Below, piece after piece: positions 1-8,064 of a stretch of DNA of 34,434 bases. The notes below the pieces were generated by a model. The model was not told the DNA's origin and made no database searches. It saw nothing but the letters and a program-made list of their open reading frames with translations. The DNA lies in contig JAUNUM010000025.1 of assembly GCA_030538215.1 (NCBI GenBank), positions 1 to 34,434 of the forward strand, given 5' to 3'. Origin of the DNA: Bacteroidia bacterium. Its GTDB lineage: Bacteria; Bacteroidota; Bacteroidia; Bacteroidales; Dysgonomonadaceae. Each line of letters begins with the position of its first letter. The first letter of the stretch is position 1. Position numbers and translations under genes: made by a program.

Positions 1-7
1 AGGTTGT

Positions 8-35
8 ATTCCGACTTCCGTCTTCCGTCTTCCAG
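8..35. repeat. Imperfect 7-bp tandem repeat (about four units)
   Basis: Four consecutive 7-mers read ATTCCGA, CTTCCGT, CTTCCGT, CTTCCAG. They sit just after the stop codon of the DoxX-like gene at the window edge. Short repeats of this kind are common between genes in Bacteroidetes; no function can be assigned. The array may continue to the left of the window. Confidence 0.5.
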
Positions 36-37
36 CT

Positions 38-454
38 TTATGCTATCTTCGGAATATATTTAGCATCAAATGAATATTTTCCGGGTCCTGTTAATAGCGC
101 TGCCACAAAAATGATCAATAAATCAAGTGCGTGCCCGTACTTCATAAAGTTATCACCTTGCGAAAAGTGCATAACCAGCGCCACTACCATTGTTCCAATA
201 AGTAGAAGTGTGGCCGGACGGAAAAATAGTCCCAATGCAAATAAAATACCACCCACGGTTTCGGCAAAAGCTGCCATAAAACCCCAAAATGTGGGTGCAA
301 AGTTAATTCCTAAGTTCGACATACTGCCACCAATTGCTGTCCATACTTCCGGTCCTCCGGTTATTTTAGGCAATCCATGGAAAAATATCGAAATGCCAAT
401 ACCTATTCTAAGTACTAATAATCCTGCGTGTAATAATTCTTCTTTTCTTTTCAT
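38..454 (-). CDS. DoxX family membrane protein
   Basis: A 138-residue integral membrane protein of the DoxX family, whose members are small four-helix inner-membrane proteins, some linked to redox or thiosulfate metabolism. Visible features are an N-terminal helix with the motif LRIGIGISIFFHGLPK, a second hydrophobic block after FWGFMAAFAETVGG, a third at FRPATLLLIGTMVVALVMHF and a fourth near LLIIFVAALLTGPG. I chose the ATG at 454 (MKRKEELL); the upstream extension in the same frame is polar and would overlap the divergent promoter region. It is transcribed away from the radical SAM gene at 545. The exact substrate or partner is not evident. Confidence 0.85.
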   Translation of the reverse strand: MKRKEELLHAGLLVLRIGIGISIFFHGLPKITGGPEVWTAIGGSMSNLGINFAPTFWGFMAAFAETVGGILFALGLFFRPATLLLIGTMVVALVMHFSQGDNFMKYGHALDLLIIFVAALLTGPGKYSFDAKYIPKIA

Positions 455-505
455 CTGATTTCTATTGATAATAATGTTAATATTCCATCCATAAACTCCA
501 AAAAG

Positions 506-528
506 GCACAAATTGTTTATATTTGTGC
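506..528. promoter_or_regulatory. Inverted repeat over a Bacteroidetes -7 box between divergent genes
   Basis: GCACAAAT (506-513) and ATTTGTGC (521-528) are perfect 8-bp arms separated by 7 bases. The right arm overlaps TATATTTG (518-525), a fit to the Bacteroidetes TAnnTTTG -7 element, about 20 bases before the ATG at 545. No clear TTTG at -33 is visible. The placement suggests an operator over the promoter of the radical SAM gene; this is inference. Confidence 0.45.
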
Positions 529-544
529 TATAAATAAAATCGAT

Positions 545-1771
545 ATGTTCACTTTTGCACCGTTTGCCAAACCCTTATATGTGATGCTTAAGCCAATGGG
601 TTCACGTTGTAATCTCGATTGTGATTACTGTTACTATCTTGAGAAGGCAAATTTATATACAGAGAAAAAAAATCATGTGATGAGCGAACAGCTGCTCGAA
701 AAGTTCATTAAAGAATACATTGAATCGCAAACTATGGCGCAAGTGATGTTCACGTGGCACGGTGGTGAACCGCTGATGCGCCCGTTGAGCTTTTACAAAA
801 AAGCAGTAGAGTTGCAGAAAAAATACGCTGCGGGAAGACAAATAGATAATTCACTCCAAACCAACGGAACGTTACTAAACGATGATTGGTGCCGATTTTT
901 TAAAGAAAACAATTTCTTAGTGGGTATATCTATTGATGGACCACAAGAATTCCACGATGAGTACCGACGGGATAAAATGGGGCGCCCATCATTCCATAAA
1001 GTGATGAAAGGTATTGAGCTCCTGAAAAAATATGGTGTGGAATACAACTGTATGGCGGTAGTGAATGATTATAATGTCGATTTTCCGTTGGACTTTTATC
1101 AGTTTTTTAAAACTATTGGTGCCCAATTTATTCAGTTTACGCCCATTGTAGAGCGAATACGAAAAACGCAATCTTCACTAAAACTCGCTACTGCAGAAGA
1201 AAAAGGCGATGAAGTGGAGTTGATTCCTTTTAGTGTTTCTCCCGAAAAGTGGGGTGAGTTTCTCTGCGCCGTTTTCGATGAATGGATGAAAGAAGATGTA
1301 GGTAAAGTTTTTATTCAGATTTTTGACTCTACTCTTGCCAACTGGGTTGGAGAGCACCCCGGACTTTGCACGATGGCTAAAACCTGTGGACATGCAGGCG
1401 TAATGGAATTCAATGGCGATGTTTATTCGTGCGATCATTTTATTTTTCCCAAATATCGGTTGGGAAATATTTACGCTAAACCACTTGCTTCGATGATGTA
1501 TTCCGATGAACAACTTAGATTCGGAAACGATAAGTTTGATAAACTTCCTCAGCAATGCAAAGAATGTGAATATCTTTTTGCCTGTTACGGAGAGTGTCCT
1601 AAAAATAGATTTGTAAAAGATAAATACGGTAATTCCGGATTGAACTATTTGTGTAAAGGTTATTACAAATTCTTCAATCATGTTGCTCCATACATGGATT
1701 TTATGAAGCGTGAGCTGATGGCAAATCGTCCACCGGCAAATGTGATGGAGTGGGCTAAATTACGTAAGTAG
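545..1771 (+). CDS. Anaerobic sulfatase-maturating enzyme-like radical SAM/SPASM protein
   Basis: A 408-residue radical SAM enzyme of the anSME type, which converts an active-site Cys or Ser of sulfatases into formylglycine in the cytoplasm without oxygen. The N-terminal CNLDCDYC motif places the three cluster-binding cysteines at 22, 26 and 29, followed by the GGEPL SAM-binding motif. The C-terminal half carries the SPASM cysteines (CGHAGVMEFNGDVYSCDH and CKECEYLFACYGECP) that bind two auxiliary Fe-S clusters. Length fits the family. No sulfatase gene lies in this window, so its clients must be elsewhere; another peptide-modifying role in the same family cannot be excluded. Monocistronic, with a terminator right after the stop. 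Confidence 0.88.
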   Translation: MFTFAPFAKPLYVMLKPMGSRCNLDCDYCYYLEKANLYTEKKNHVMSEQLLEKFIKEYIESQTMAQVMFTWHGGEPLMRPLSFYKKAVELQKKYAAGRQIDNSLQTNGTLLNDDWCRFFKENNFLVGISIDGPQEFHDEYRRDKMGRPSFHKVMKGIELLKKYGVEYNCMAVVNDYNVDFPLDFYQFFKTIGAQFIQFTPIVERIRKTQSSLKLATAEEKGDEVELIPFSVSPEKWGEFLCAVFDEWMKEDVGKVFIQIFDSTLANWVGEHPGLCTMAKTCGHAGVMEFNGDVYSCDHFIFPKYRLGNIYAKPLASMMYSDEQLRFGNDKFDKLPQQCKECEYLFACYGECPKNRFVKDKYGNSGLNYLCKGYYKFFNHVAPYMDFMKRELMANRPPANVMEWAKLRK

Positions 1772-1788
1772 CAGCTACTTGACAAACA

Positions 1789-1819
1789 AAAAACCGAATC
1801 ACATTTGGATTCGGTTTTT
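1789..1819. terminator. Bidirectional intrinsic terminator
   Basis: AAAAACCGAATC (1789-1800) pairs perfectly with GATTCGGTTTTT (1808-1819) across a 7-base loop. It has A-rich and T-rich flanks, so it can end both the radical SAM transcript from the left and the exbD operon from the right. Confidence 0.85.
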
Positions 1820-1839
1820 CTATTATTAAAGCATCTGGC

Positions 1840-2298
1840 TTAATTCTCAGCTTTTCGTGCCGAATAGCTAATCTTTAAAGCGTATGCTTTTCTAAGTGCT
1901 TGCTTAACATCACTAATGTAGCGCATTCTAGTTTCTTCGTCTGCCTTAATGGATACTGTCATTAGCTGCTGGTCTGCTTCATTCAAACTTGCTTTTTCTT
2001 GAGCGATGTAATCCTGAATGTCTTCAACTTGAGCAAATTTATCGTTCAGCTGCATCTGAGTTCCTGTACCGTATTTAGCATCCATGGCCGGTCCTAAATT
2101 AATGTACGTTACCAGAGATTTCTTCTCTAATTTTTGTACTTCGCTGGCTTGAGGAAGTTTTAATTTTACCATTAGCGTTTCAGAACGCATAGTGGTAGTA
2201 ACCATGAAGAAGAATAAGATGGCGAATACCAAGTCCGGCATTGAAGCTGTATTCAACTCGGGCATTTCGCGTCCACCGCTTTTACTAAATTTTCCCAT
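1840..2298 (-). CDS. exbD: ExbD/TolR family biopolymer transport protein (distal copy)
   Basis: A 152-residue inner-membrane ExbD/TolR protein, part of the proton-driven motor that powers TonB-dependent outer-membrane transport. One N-terminal membrane segment (PDLVFAILFFFMVTTT) contains the conserved proton-path Asp at residue 22. The rest is a periplasmic domain with the usual SIKAD segment and a late helix. It is the last gene of the exbB operon and starts two bases after the preceding exbD stops. Two unequal ExbD proteins per operon are normal for Bacteroidetes. Confidence 0.9.
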   Translation of the reverse strand: MGKFSKSGGREMPELNTASMPDLVFAILFFFMVTTTMRSETLMVKLKLPQASEVQKLEKKSLVTYINLGPAMDAKYGTGTQMQLNDKFAQVEDIQDYIAQEKASLNEADQQLMTVSIKADEETRMRYISDVKQALRKAYALKISYSARKAEN

Positions 2299-2300
2299 AA

Positions 2301-2939
2301 TTATTTTCCTCCTCCCATAAAGTTTTTAGGTTCAGCCTCAGAAATTCTCTGTGGATACAATTTATTTATCTGTTCCTGCTGATCAGTAGTCAGTTTATCG
2401 TAATCTACACCGAAATACTTTTTCGCTCCATCCTGTCTCAATTCGTTATAAGCTCTTACTAACTCGTTTTGAACTGCGATATAAGTTTTATAACTGGTTG
2501 TGGCGTCATTTTGTAATGAAACAACATGGTCGCCCGTAACTGGTACTGTTCCAATGGGTGAACCAAAGTCTTCTTCCATCAACTCAGGTAATAAAGGATT
2601 ATTACTCGTATTTAATACAAATTCTTTTACTTTATCTTTCAAACTTGCTTTATTTCCCCGACCAAGTAGTTCGACCTCACTTTGATACCATTCCGTACCA
2701 ATTTGTGATCTAACCATTGTTTCGTCACTGGCGTTTACCAAAACAACCAGTAGATTGCGCTCTTGAACCTTGACAGTTTCTATCTGATCTTCGTGTTGTG
2801 GTGGTGGTGGCAAACGTCTTGCCAAACCACTATCGGTATCCATACTCGAAACAAGCAAAAAGAAAGTAAGCAAAAGAAACGAAATGTCCGCCATAGAACT
2901 TGCGTTCAGCGCAGGAACTTTTCTTTTTTTTCTTGCCAT
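2301..2939 (-). CDS. exbD: ExbD/TolR family biopolymer transport protein (long copy)
   Basis: A 212-residue ExbD/TolR protein. The N-terminus is basic (MARKKRKVPALN), followed by a membrane helix ADISFLLLTFFLLVSSM with the conserved Asp at residue 18. The periplasmic part is longer than in the sister ExbD, with an insert holding PVTGDHVVSLQNDATTSYKT and a C-terminal Gly-rich end. It sits between a small membrane protein gene and the distal exbD, consistent with a motor built with two ExbD types. Function inferred from family and context. Confidence 0.88.
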   Translation of the reverse strand: MARKKRKVPALNASSMADISFLLLTFFLLVSSMDTDSGLARRLPPPPQHEDQIETVKVQERNLLVVLVNASDETMVRSQIGTEWYQSEVELLGRGNKASLKDKVKEFVLNTSNNPLLPELMEEDFGSPIGTVPVTGDHVVSLQNDATTSYKTYIAVQNELVRAYNELRQDGAKKYFGVDYDKLTTDQQEQINKLYPQRISEAEPKNFMGGGK

Positions 2940-2992
2940 AAATTTTTTCTTTATTTATTCCTCAAATATAATAATACGAGGAATATTAACTG

Positions 2993-3472
2993 TTATTTTC
3001 TTCTACTCAATAAGGGAGATATCAATACAGCACCAATAGTTACAAAAAGCATGAAATACATGGTAAGTAACCACATATCAACAACTTTCAATGTGCCTGG
3101 ATTATTGTCTCCGCCGTCATAACCCGGAATATTCAAGATTTCTCCACTTCCAAGGAAATAAGATATTCCTAAAATAGCAACCATAGCTAGAAGAACCAAT
3201 AATCCGCGTATAGCGCTTTTGGGATTTACCTTCAAACTGTGAATAAAGCCGAATATAGCAAAAATTATGAGTGCTACAATCGTTATAGCAAGTAGCGCAT
3301 AGGCCCAGTACAGCAACATATCGGTAAATATGGGCTGAGACATGTCCGGAACAAGTTCCTGTTCAGGCGCAACTTGTCCTCCAAATAAGAATAGCCCCAA
3401 AACTACCAATGTAATGATAATGGTAATTAAGAATGCTAAACTGGAGGTTTTACGTATTTTAGTTACAGCCAT
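2993..3472 (-). CDS. Conserved membrane protein of the exbB-exbD operon, unknown function
   Basis: A 159-residue protein with four predicted membrane helices: LAFLITIIITLVVLGLFLFGG, LLYWAYALLAITIVALIIFA, RGLLVLLAMVAILGISYFLG and LLTMYFMLFVTIGAVLIS. It lies 5 bp after exbB and 53 bp before the first exbD, all on the minus strand, so it is cotranscribed with the motor genes. I do not recognise a named domain. Its fixed place suggests an accessory membrane component of the ExbB-ExbD complex; that is inference. Confidence 0.8.
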   Translation of the reverse strand: MAVTKIRKTSSLAFLITIIITLVVLGLFLFGGQVAPEQELVPDMSQPIFTDMLLYWAYALLAITIVALIIFAIFGFIHSLKVNPKSAIRGLLVLLAMVAILGISYFLGSGEILNIPGYDGGDNNPGTLKVVDMWLLTMYFMLFVTIGAVLISPLLSRRK

Positions 3473-3477
3473 ATTAA

Positions 3478-4266
3478 TTATAATTTTTTGTATTTAACGT
3501 TGTATTTAACTACTTGGTCGAGAAGAGTGATTGATGCATCTTCCATTTTGTTGAGCATGCCTTCCAGTTTTGAAAGAATATAGTTATAGAAAACTTGAAG
3601 GATAAGAGCAACAATAAGACCAAATACTGTAGTGATCAAAGCTACTTTCATACCACCGGCAACAATTGTGGGGCTCATATCACCTGCGCGTTGGATATCG
3701 TCGAAAGCCATAACCATACCTACTACTGTTCCCAAGAATCCGAGAGATGGAGCAAGGGCGATAAACAATGTAATCCATGAAAGGTTTCTTTCCAACAAAC
3801 CACTTTGTACGCCTCCGTAAGCCACAATAGCACGTTCAACAGCATCGGGTCCTTGATCTAAACGAAGTAATCCTTGATATGCAATTGATGCAATTGGTCC
3901 GCGTGTATTGCGTGCAATGTCTTTCGCGGCATCAATATCGCCTCTGTCAAGTGCGTCGCCAACGCCATTCAATAATGTCTTGGGATTAACATCAGCTAAG
4001 CTCAAATAAATAATTCTTTCGAGAGCAAAAGCCAAACCAAGAATCAAACAAAGAGCGATGGGAGCCATAAACCCGGCACCACCTTCAATAAATTTAACTT
4101 TCAGAGCTTGGTGGAATCCACCTCCATCAGTTTCGGAAACCGGTACTGCTGCTGGAGCTGTTTCTTCTACTGCCGGTGCAGTGGGAGCATCTTGAGCTGA
4201 AAGAATTGTCGGCAATCCCACAGACATAAGGCCGAAGATTGCTAAAATTGCAAATAACTTTTTCAT
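3478..4266 (-). CDS. exbB: ExbB/TolQ/MotA family proton-channel protein
   Basis: A 262-residue inner-membrane ExbB-type protein that forms the stator ring of the TonB motor with ExbD. It has a cleavable-looking N-terminal signal (LSAQDAP) and an Ala/Pro-rich linker, then a membrane helix (GFMAPIALCLILGLAFALERI), a cytoplasmic helical loop, and two C-terminal helices with the family signature APSLGFLGTVVGMVMAF and ALITTVFGLIVALILQVF. The extra signal peptide and linker are usual in Bacteroidetes ExbB. First gene of the operon exbB / membrane protein / exbD / exbD. Confidence 0.93.
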   Translation of the reverse strand: MKKLFAILAIFGLMSVGLPTILSAQDAPTAPAVEETAPAAVPVSETDGGGFHQALKVKFIEGGAGFMAPIALCLILGLAFALERIIYLSLADVNPKTLLNGVGDALDRGDIDAAKDIARNTRGPIASIAYQGLLRLDQGPDAVERAIVAYGGVQSGLLERNLSWITLFIALAPSLGFLGTVVGMVMAFDDIQRAGDMSPTIVAGGMKVALITTVFGLIVALILQVFYNYILSKLEGMLNKMEDASITLLDQVVKYNVKYKKL

Positions 4267-4390
4267 TGTGTGTTCAATTTTTTTGGATTAATGAATTTAA
4301 TTTTGTTTTAATTGATTTTTTGATTTATTTTAAACGTTTAGTTCTTTTGTCATCTTATTTTATTCTACTTTTCTCTTTAGGCTATTGGCG

Positions 4391-4478
4391 CGGAGAGAGC
4401 GGGATTCGAACCCGCGATACACTTTTGGCGTATACACGCTTTCCAGGCGTGCCTCTTCAACCACTCGAGCATCTCTCC
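4391..4478 (-). tRNA. tRNA-Ser (anticodon GGA)
   Basis: Read on the minus strand, GGAGAGA pairs with TCTCTCC as a 7-bp acceptor stem. The anticodon arm is CACGC / CTGGAAA / GCGTG, giving anticodon GGA. A long variable arm (TATAC...GTGTA) marks a class II tRNA, and the T arm is GCGGG TTCGAAT CCCGC. The discriminator base is G, as expected for serine. CCA is not encoded directly after it. It lies between exbB and tatD. Confidence 0.95.
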
Positions 4479-4639
4479 AAAAAAAGAGGCAGTTTTAGAA
4501 AACGGGCGCAAATTACAAAAAAAATATTACTTACTCTTCATTTCAATCACAAAATTACAGAAATTATCGATTTAATGCTATGTTCAAGTGCAAATTATTT
4601 TTAAAAAAATGGTTTTCGATAAAAAAACACCTTATTTAC

Positions 4640-5422
4640 TTAATCATAAGAAGCTAAATTAAACAAACGATAGGCGTTTCTTGTAGTTATTTCGGCAACT
4701 TCTTCCTCTGTTTTATAATAGATTTCTGAAAGTTTTTTTATTATTTCCGATAAATATCCCGATTCATTGCGTTTTCCCCTGTAAGGTACCGGTGCAAGAT
4801 AGGGTGAATCGGTTTCTAATATTATTTTTTCTAAATTGCAATTTAACAACGTTTCGGTTAATCCCGATTTTTTGAATGTAACCACACCGTTTATCCCAAT
4901 ATAGAAATTATCGAGATCTAAAATTTCTTTCAATTCATCCACGCTTCCTCCAAAACTGTGAAAAACGCCGAAAACGTTCTTTTCTCCTACATTTTTTATT
5001 GACTTTATTACTTCAAAAACTGCATTTCTTGAATGTATAGCTACGGGCAGTTTCTTCTCAATACTCCATTCCAATTGTTTTTCAAATGCCGATATTTGTC
5101 TTTGCTTTGAGCTTTTGTCCCAATAAAGGTCAATGCCTATTTCGCCAATAGCTATATATTTTGAATTATTTAATTCGTTATAAATAATTTTTAATTGTTG
5201 TTCCCAATCTTCGGATACGCTTGTAGGATGTAGCCCCATCATTGGAGTAAAAAGCGATGGATATTTAGCAACGGTTTGTTTTAAATTTAAAATGGATTTT
5301 TCATCTATATTGGGTAACAAAATTTTTTCCACGCCAATGGATTTTGCTCTTGTTACCACATTTTCGATATCGCTATCGAATTCTTCCAAATATAGGTGGG
5401 CATGCGTATCAACTATCCTCAT
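4640..5422 (-). CDS. tatD: TatD family metal-dependent hydrolase
   Basis: A 260-residue TatD-type hydrolase with a metal-dependent TIM-barrel fold; characterised members are DNases acting in DNA quality control. The metal ligands are visible in order: THAHL near the N-terminus, GEIGIDLYW (Glu), HSRNA (His), FHSFGGS (His) and ETDSPYLAP (Asp). Full length for the family. The ATG overlaps the stop of the upstream gene by 4 bp, indicating translational coupling with the unknown gene and the polyprenyl synthase. Confidence 0.92.
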   Translation of the reverse strand: MRIVDTHAHLYLEEFDSDIENVVTRAKSIGVEKILLPNIDEKSILNLKQTVAKYPSLFTPMMGLHPTSVSEDWEQQLKIIYNELNNSKYIAIGEIGIDLYWDKSSKQRQISAFEKQLEWSIEKKLPVAIHSRNAVFEVIKSIKNVGEKNVFGVFHSFGGSVDELKEILDLDNFYIGINGVVTFKKSGLTETLLNCNLEKIILETDSPYLAPVPYRGKRNESGYLSEIIKKLSEIYYKTEEEVAEITTRNAYRLFNLASYD

Positions 5423-6114
5423 TCAATGGTTTCTCCTTTGCGGTAATAGTAGATTAACCCGTACTCCCGATTTTTATCTAAACGCTCATTTGCCGGCAGT
5501 TCAGCATTGAACTTTTCCACTTCTTCCCAAATATCGAAAATAATACTATCTACTTCGTTTCTGAATTCGGATACTTCGTTTAAGGTTCGTGCCGTTGCCT
5601 TTTGGTGGATTTGCTGAGTATGATAATTCTCTTTGAACAGAGCATACATTACGTTTACTTTTGCAATACTCGGATTATATATTGGCACGCCACCTTGTGC
5701 AACGCGTTTGTTTTCTCCGTTAATAATTTTTTCTCCCCACTGTAAGAGTTGTTCATTTGAGTTAAGGTCGGGAACTATTAAATTCGAGTCTTGTAAGTCG
5801 TATAGCTCCAAATGTTCTAGTTTTATTTCTGAACGTGCAACACTCATGTATAAAACCTGAATGAAATGTGAGATATACATTCTTGCACTTTTTACTTTAC
5901 TTTGAAACGCTATGTTCGCCTTTACTTGAGTATCAAAAGTTAGTTGATGTTTATTATAAAGCCGTTCGAACTTATCGACTACACTTTTTGCACTCGACAG
6001 CGTTTTCATAGATATCGCAATCTCTTGAAAATTTATACTTGATGCTTTTTCAATAGCCGTTCTCAGCGCTTTTATGCGAGACAGGTCTGTATTGGGTAAT
6101 CGTCGATAGGGCAT
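5419..6114 (-). CDS. Conserved hypothetical protein between tatD and a polyprenyl synthase
   Basis: A 231-residue soluble, helix-rich protein with no signal peptide or membrane segment. I do not recognise its family. Visible blocks are the N-terminal MPYRRLPNTDLSRIKALRTA, a mid segment ARMYISHFIQVLYMSVARSE, and a C-terminal acidic helix followed by REYGLIYYYRKGE. It overlaps tatD by 4 bp and lies 20 bp after the polyprenyl synthase stop, so the three genes form one minus-strand operon. No function is claimed. Confidence 0.8.
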   Translation of the reverse strand: MPYRRLPNTDLSRIKALRTAIEKASSINFQEIAISMKTLSSAKSVVDKFERLYNKHQLTFDTQVKANIAFQSKVKSARMYISHFIQVLYMSVARSEIKLEHLELYDLQDSNLIVPDLNSNEQLLQWGEKIINGENKRVAQGGVPIYNPSIAKVNVMYALFKENYHTQQIHQKATARTLNEVSEFRNEVDSIIFDIWEEVEKFNAELPANERLDKNREYGLIYYYRKGETIE

Positions 6115-6134
6115 ATTGAACTTGTTTTAATAGT

Positions 6135-7112
6135 TTATTTCTCCCTGTACATTAGATTTTCCGACAAGGAGATAAGTTCTTTTTTTCTTTCATTAGCCAC
6201 ATTAACTGCCGAAAGGCAATCTAAGGCCGCAAGATAATACTTTTCGATGAGATTTTCCGAAATTAATTTCAGATTTAATTCATTATAGATCTTTTTAATA
6301 GATTCTATTTTCTCGTTTTTATCAAACTTTTCTATGGAGATCCATCTCAATAATTCTGCAAGTTGTTTTTCGTTGGACATTTTCAGCGCTTTTATCAACA
6401 AATAAGTCTTTTTATTATTTACGATATCTCCTCCAATGTTTTTTCCGAAAGTTTTAGGATCTCCATAAACATCCAGCAAATCATCTTTAAGCTGGAATGC
6501 CAGTCCTATGTTTATTCCGTAATTGTACAACAGTTCCGCATCGCGTGATGGAGCATTTGCCAAAACTGCACCCATTTTTAGCGAACAAGCTAAAAGTACT
6601 GCTGTTTTCAACGTAATCATTTCTATGTATTCGGCTTCGGTAACATCTAATCTTTTTTCAAAATCCATGTCAAATTGTTGTCCTTGCAAGACTTTCATGG
6701 TATTTGTTGAAAAAAGCTCAATGATTTCGGGTAGGATGTCGGAAGTCACGGAAGTCACATATTTGTATGCTTCTATCATCATGGCGTCTCCCGAAAGAAT
6801 AGCGGTATTGGCATCCCATTTTTTATGTACTGTCGGCATTCCTCTTCGCATGTCCGATTTGTCCATTAGATCATCGTGCAAAAGAGTAAAGTTGTGAAAA
6901 ATCTCAATCCCAATGGCAGGTTTTAGTGATTTATCCACATCTTTACCGAACATATTTGTGGTTAGTAAGGTGAGTAGTGGACGCACTCTTTTTCCTCCCA
7001 CGGAAAGCGCGTAGCTTATAGGATCAAAAAGACTTTTGGGTTTTAAATCGAAAGAAGTGTTTTGGACGGCTTCTTCAATTTTTTTACTTAAAAAATCGAC
7101 ACTATATAACAT
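6135..7112 (-). CDS. Trans-polyprenyl diphosphate synthase
   Basis: A 325-residue trans-isoprenyl diphosphate synthase that condenses isopentenyl diphosphate with an allylic diphosphate, probably for quinone side chains or related lipids. Landmarks: GGKRVRPLL (isopentenyl diphosphate binding), first aspartate-rich motif DDLMD at 80-84 followed by MRRG, second motif LKDDLLDVYGD, and KKTYLL. The residue five positions before the first motif is Phe75, where long-chain IspB enzymes carry a small residue; bulky residues there usually shorten the product. Product length is therefore uncertain. First gene of an operon with the unknown gene and tatD. Confidence 0.9.
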   Translation of the reverse strand: MLYSVDFLSKKIEEAVQNTSFDLKPKSLFDPISYALSVGGKRVRPLLTLLTTNMFGKDVDKSLKPAIGIEIFHNFTLLHDDLMDKSDMRRGMPTVHKKWDANTAILSGDAMMIEAYKYVTSVTSDILPEIIELFSTNTMKVLQGQQFDMDFEKRLDVTEAEYIEMITLKTAVLLACSLKMGAVLANAPSRDAELLYNYGINIGLAFQLKDDLLDVYGDPKTFGKNIGGDIVNNKKTYLLIKALKMSNEKQLAELLRWISIEKFDKNEKIESIKKIYNELNLKLISENLIEKYYLAALDCLSAVNVANERKKELISLSENLMYREK

Positions 7113-7138
7113 AGAAATATGAAAATATAATTTAGAAC

Positions 7139-7171
7139 AAAAGCTGCTTTTTGGTATAAAAAGCAGCTTTT
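7139..7171 (-). terminator. Intrinsic terminator after tonB
   Basis: AAAAGCTGCTTTTT (7139-7152) pairs with AAAAAGCAGCTTTT (7158-7171) around the loop GGTAT. It lies about 25 bases past the tonB stop and ends in a T run on the minus strand. Confidence 0.85.
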
Positions 7172-7195
7172 GGTTATCTTAAAATTTATATTAGA

Positions 7196-7891
7196 CTATT
7201 GTTGTAAGCGGAATACAACGGGCAAAGTAAAACGTACACGTACGGCAGATCCACGTTGCTTACCGGCTTTCCATCTCGGCATCGACTGAATAACGCGAAC
7301 AGCTTCTTTGTCGAGCGATGGGTCAACACCACGAACCACTTGAACGTCTGTAATGCTTCCGTCTCTTTCTACCACAAAGTTGGTGATAACACGTCCTTGA
7401 ATGCCATTCTCCTGAGCAATAATCGGATATTTAACATTTTCGTTCAAAAACTTCATCATCGCTGTGTTTCCACCCGGAAACTCAGGCTGTTCTTCAACCA
7501 CAACAAAAATTTCTTCGGTTACTTCTTCCACTTTTGGTCTTGGTGGTGGAGGTGGAACGTAGGCTTCCATTTGCCTCTTGCTTGCATCATCCTCAGTCTT
7601 GATCTCGATTCTTGTTTCCACTTTTTCTTGTACAACCTCAATAACTTCCGGAGCATCCGGTGCAGGTGGTGGTGGCGGTGGCGGTGGAGTTGGATCGCGA
7701 CGAGTGATCTCTATTTCTTCTTCTGCTAAAACGTCTTGAACGACAATACTCTCGTCAAGCTTCTTTGTTTCAGAAGACCATTCGAAAGCGAAAAATAGTA
7801 GAGCTATACCAACCACTACTCCCATTAGGATAGAAGTTAGCTTTTGCGTTTCTATATTCGCTTTTGCGGTTTTTTTTACTTCATCATTCAT
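7196..7891 (-). CDS. tonB: TonB energy-transducing protein (proximal to terminator)
   Basis: A 231-residue TonB protein that transmits ExbB/ExbD motor energy to outer-membrane TonB-dependent receptors. It has an N-terminal signal-anchor (ILMGVVVGIALLFFAFEW), a proline-rich periplasmic stretch with an uninterrupted run of eight prolines, and a C-terminal TonB domain with the signatures YPIIAQENGIQGRV, VERDGSITDVQVVRGVDP and MPRWKAGKQRG. It is the second of two tandem tonB genes, 173 bp apart, which share the C-terminal domain closely. Confidence 0.93.
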   Translation of the reverse strand: MNDEVKKTAKANIETQKLTSILMGVVVGIALLFFAFEWSSETKKLDESIVVQDVLAEEEIEITRRDPTPPPPPPPPAPDAPEVIEVVQEKVETRIEIKTEDDASKRQMEAYVPPPPPRPKVEEVTEEIFVVVEEQPEFPGGNTAMMKFLNENVKYPIIAQENGIQGRVITNFVVERDGSITDVQVVRGVDPSLDKEAVRVIQSMPRWKAGKQRGSAVRVRFTLPVVFRLQQ

Positions 7892-8064
7892 TTTGTTTTT
7901 CCTTTTTTATGTGTTTTACTGATTGAATATACACACGACTTAGAATGCAAAAATAGATATTTTTTTTATATACTCTCATTTTTTGGCAATAAAATTCTCA
8001 AAAAACATTATTTTTGTCTTAATTTAATCAAAGTCGTTTGAAAATATCCTTTTTAATACTCTAA

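Noticed and set aside
111-458. Plus-strand open frame of 115 codons
   Set aside because: It is the antisense shadow of the DoxX-like gene; its translation has no recognisable domain while the minus strand does.
1840-2939. Two exbD genes as an unusual duplication
   Set aside because: Paired unequal ExbD proteins after ExbB are the normal arrangement in Bacteroidetes.
4299-4380. Possible small RNA between exbB and the tRNA
   Set aside because: The region is low-complexity AT-rich sequence with no convincing hairpin or promoter.
7256-7729. Plus-strand open frame of 157 codons
   Set aside because: Antisense of tonB; the His/Trp/Arg-rich translation comes from the poly-Pro codons on the other strand.
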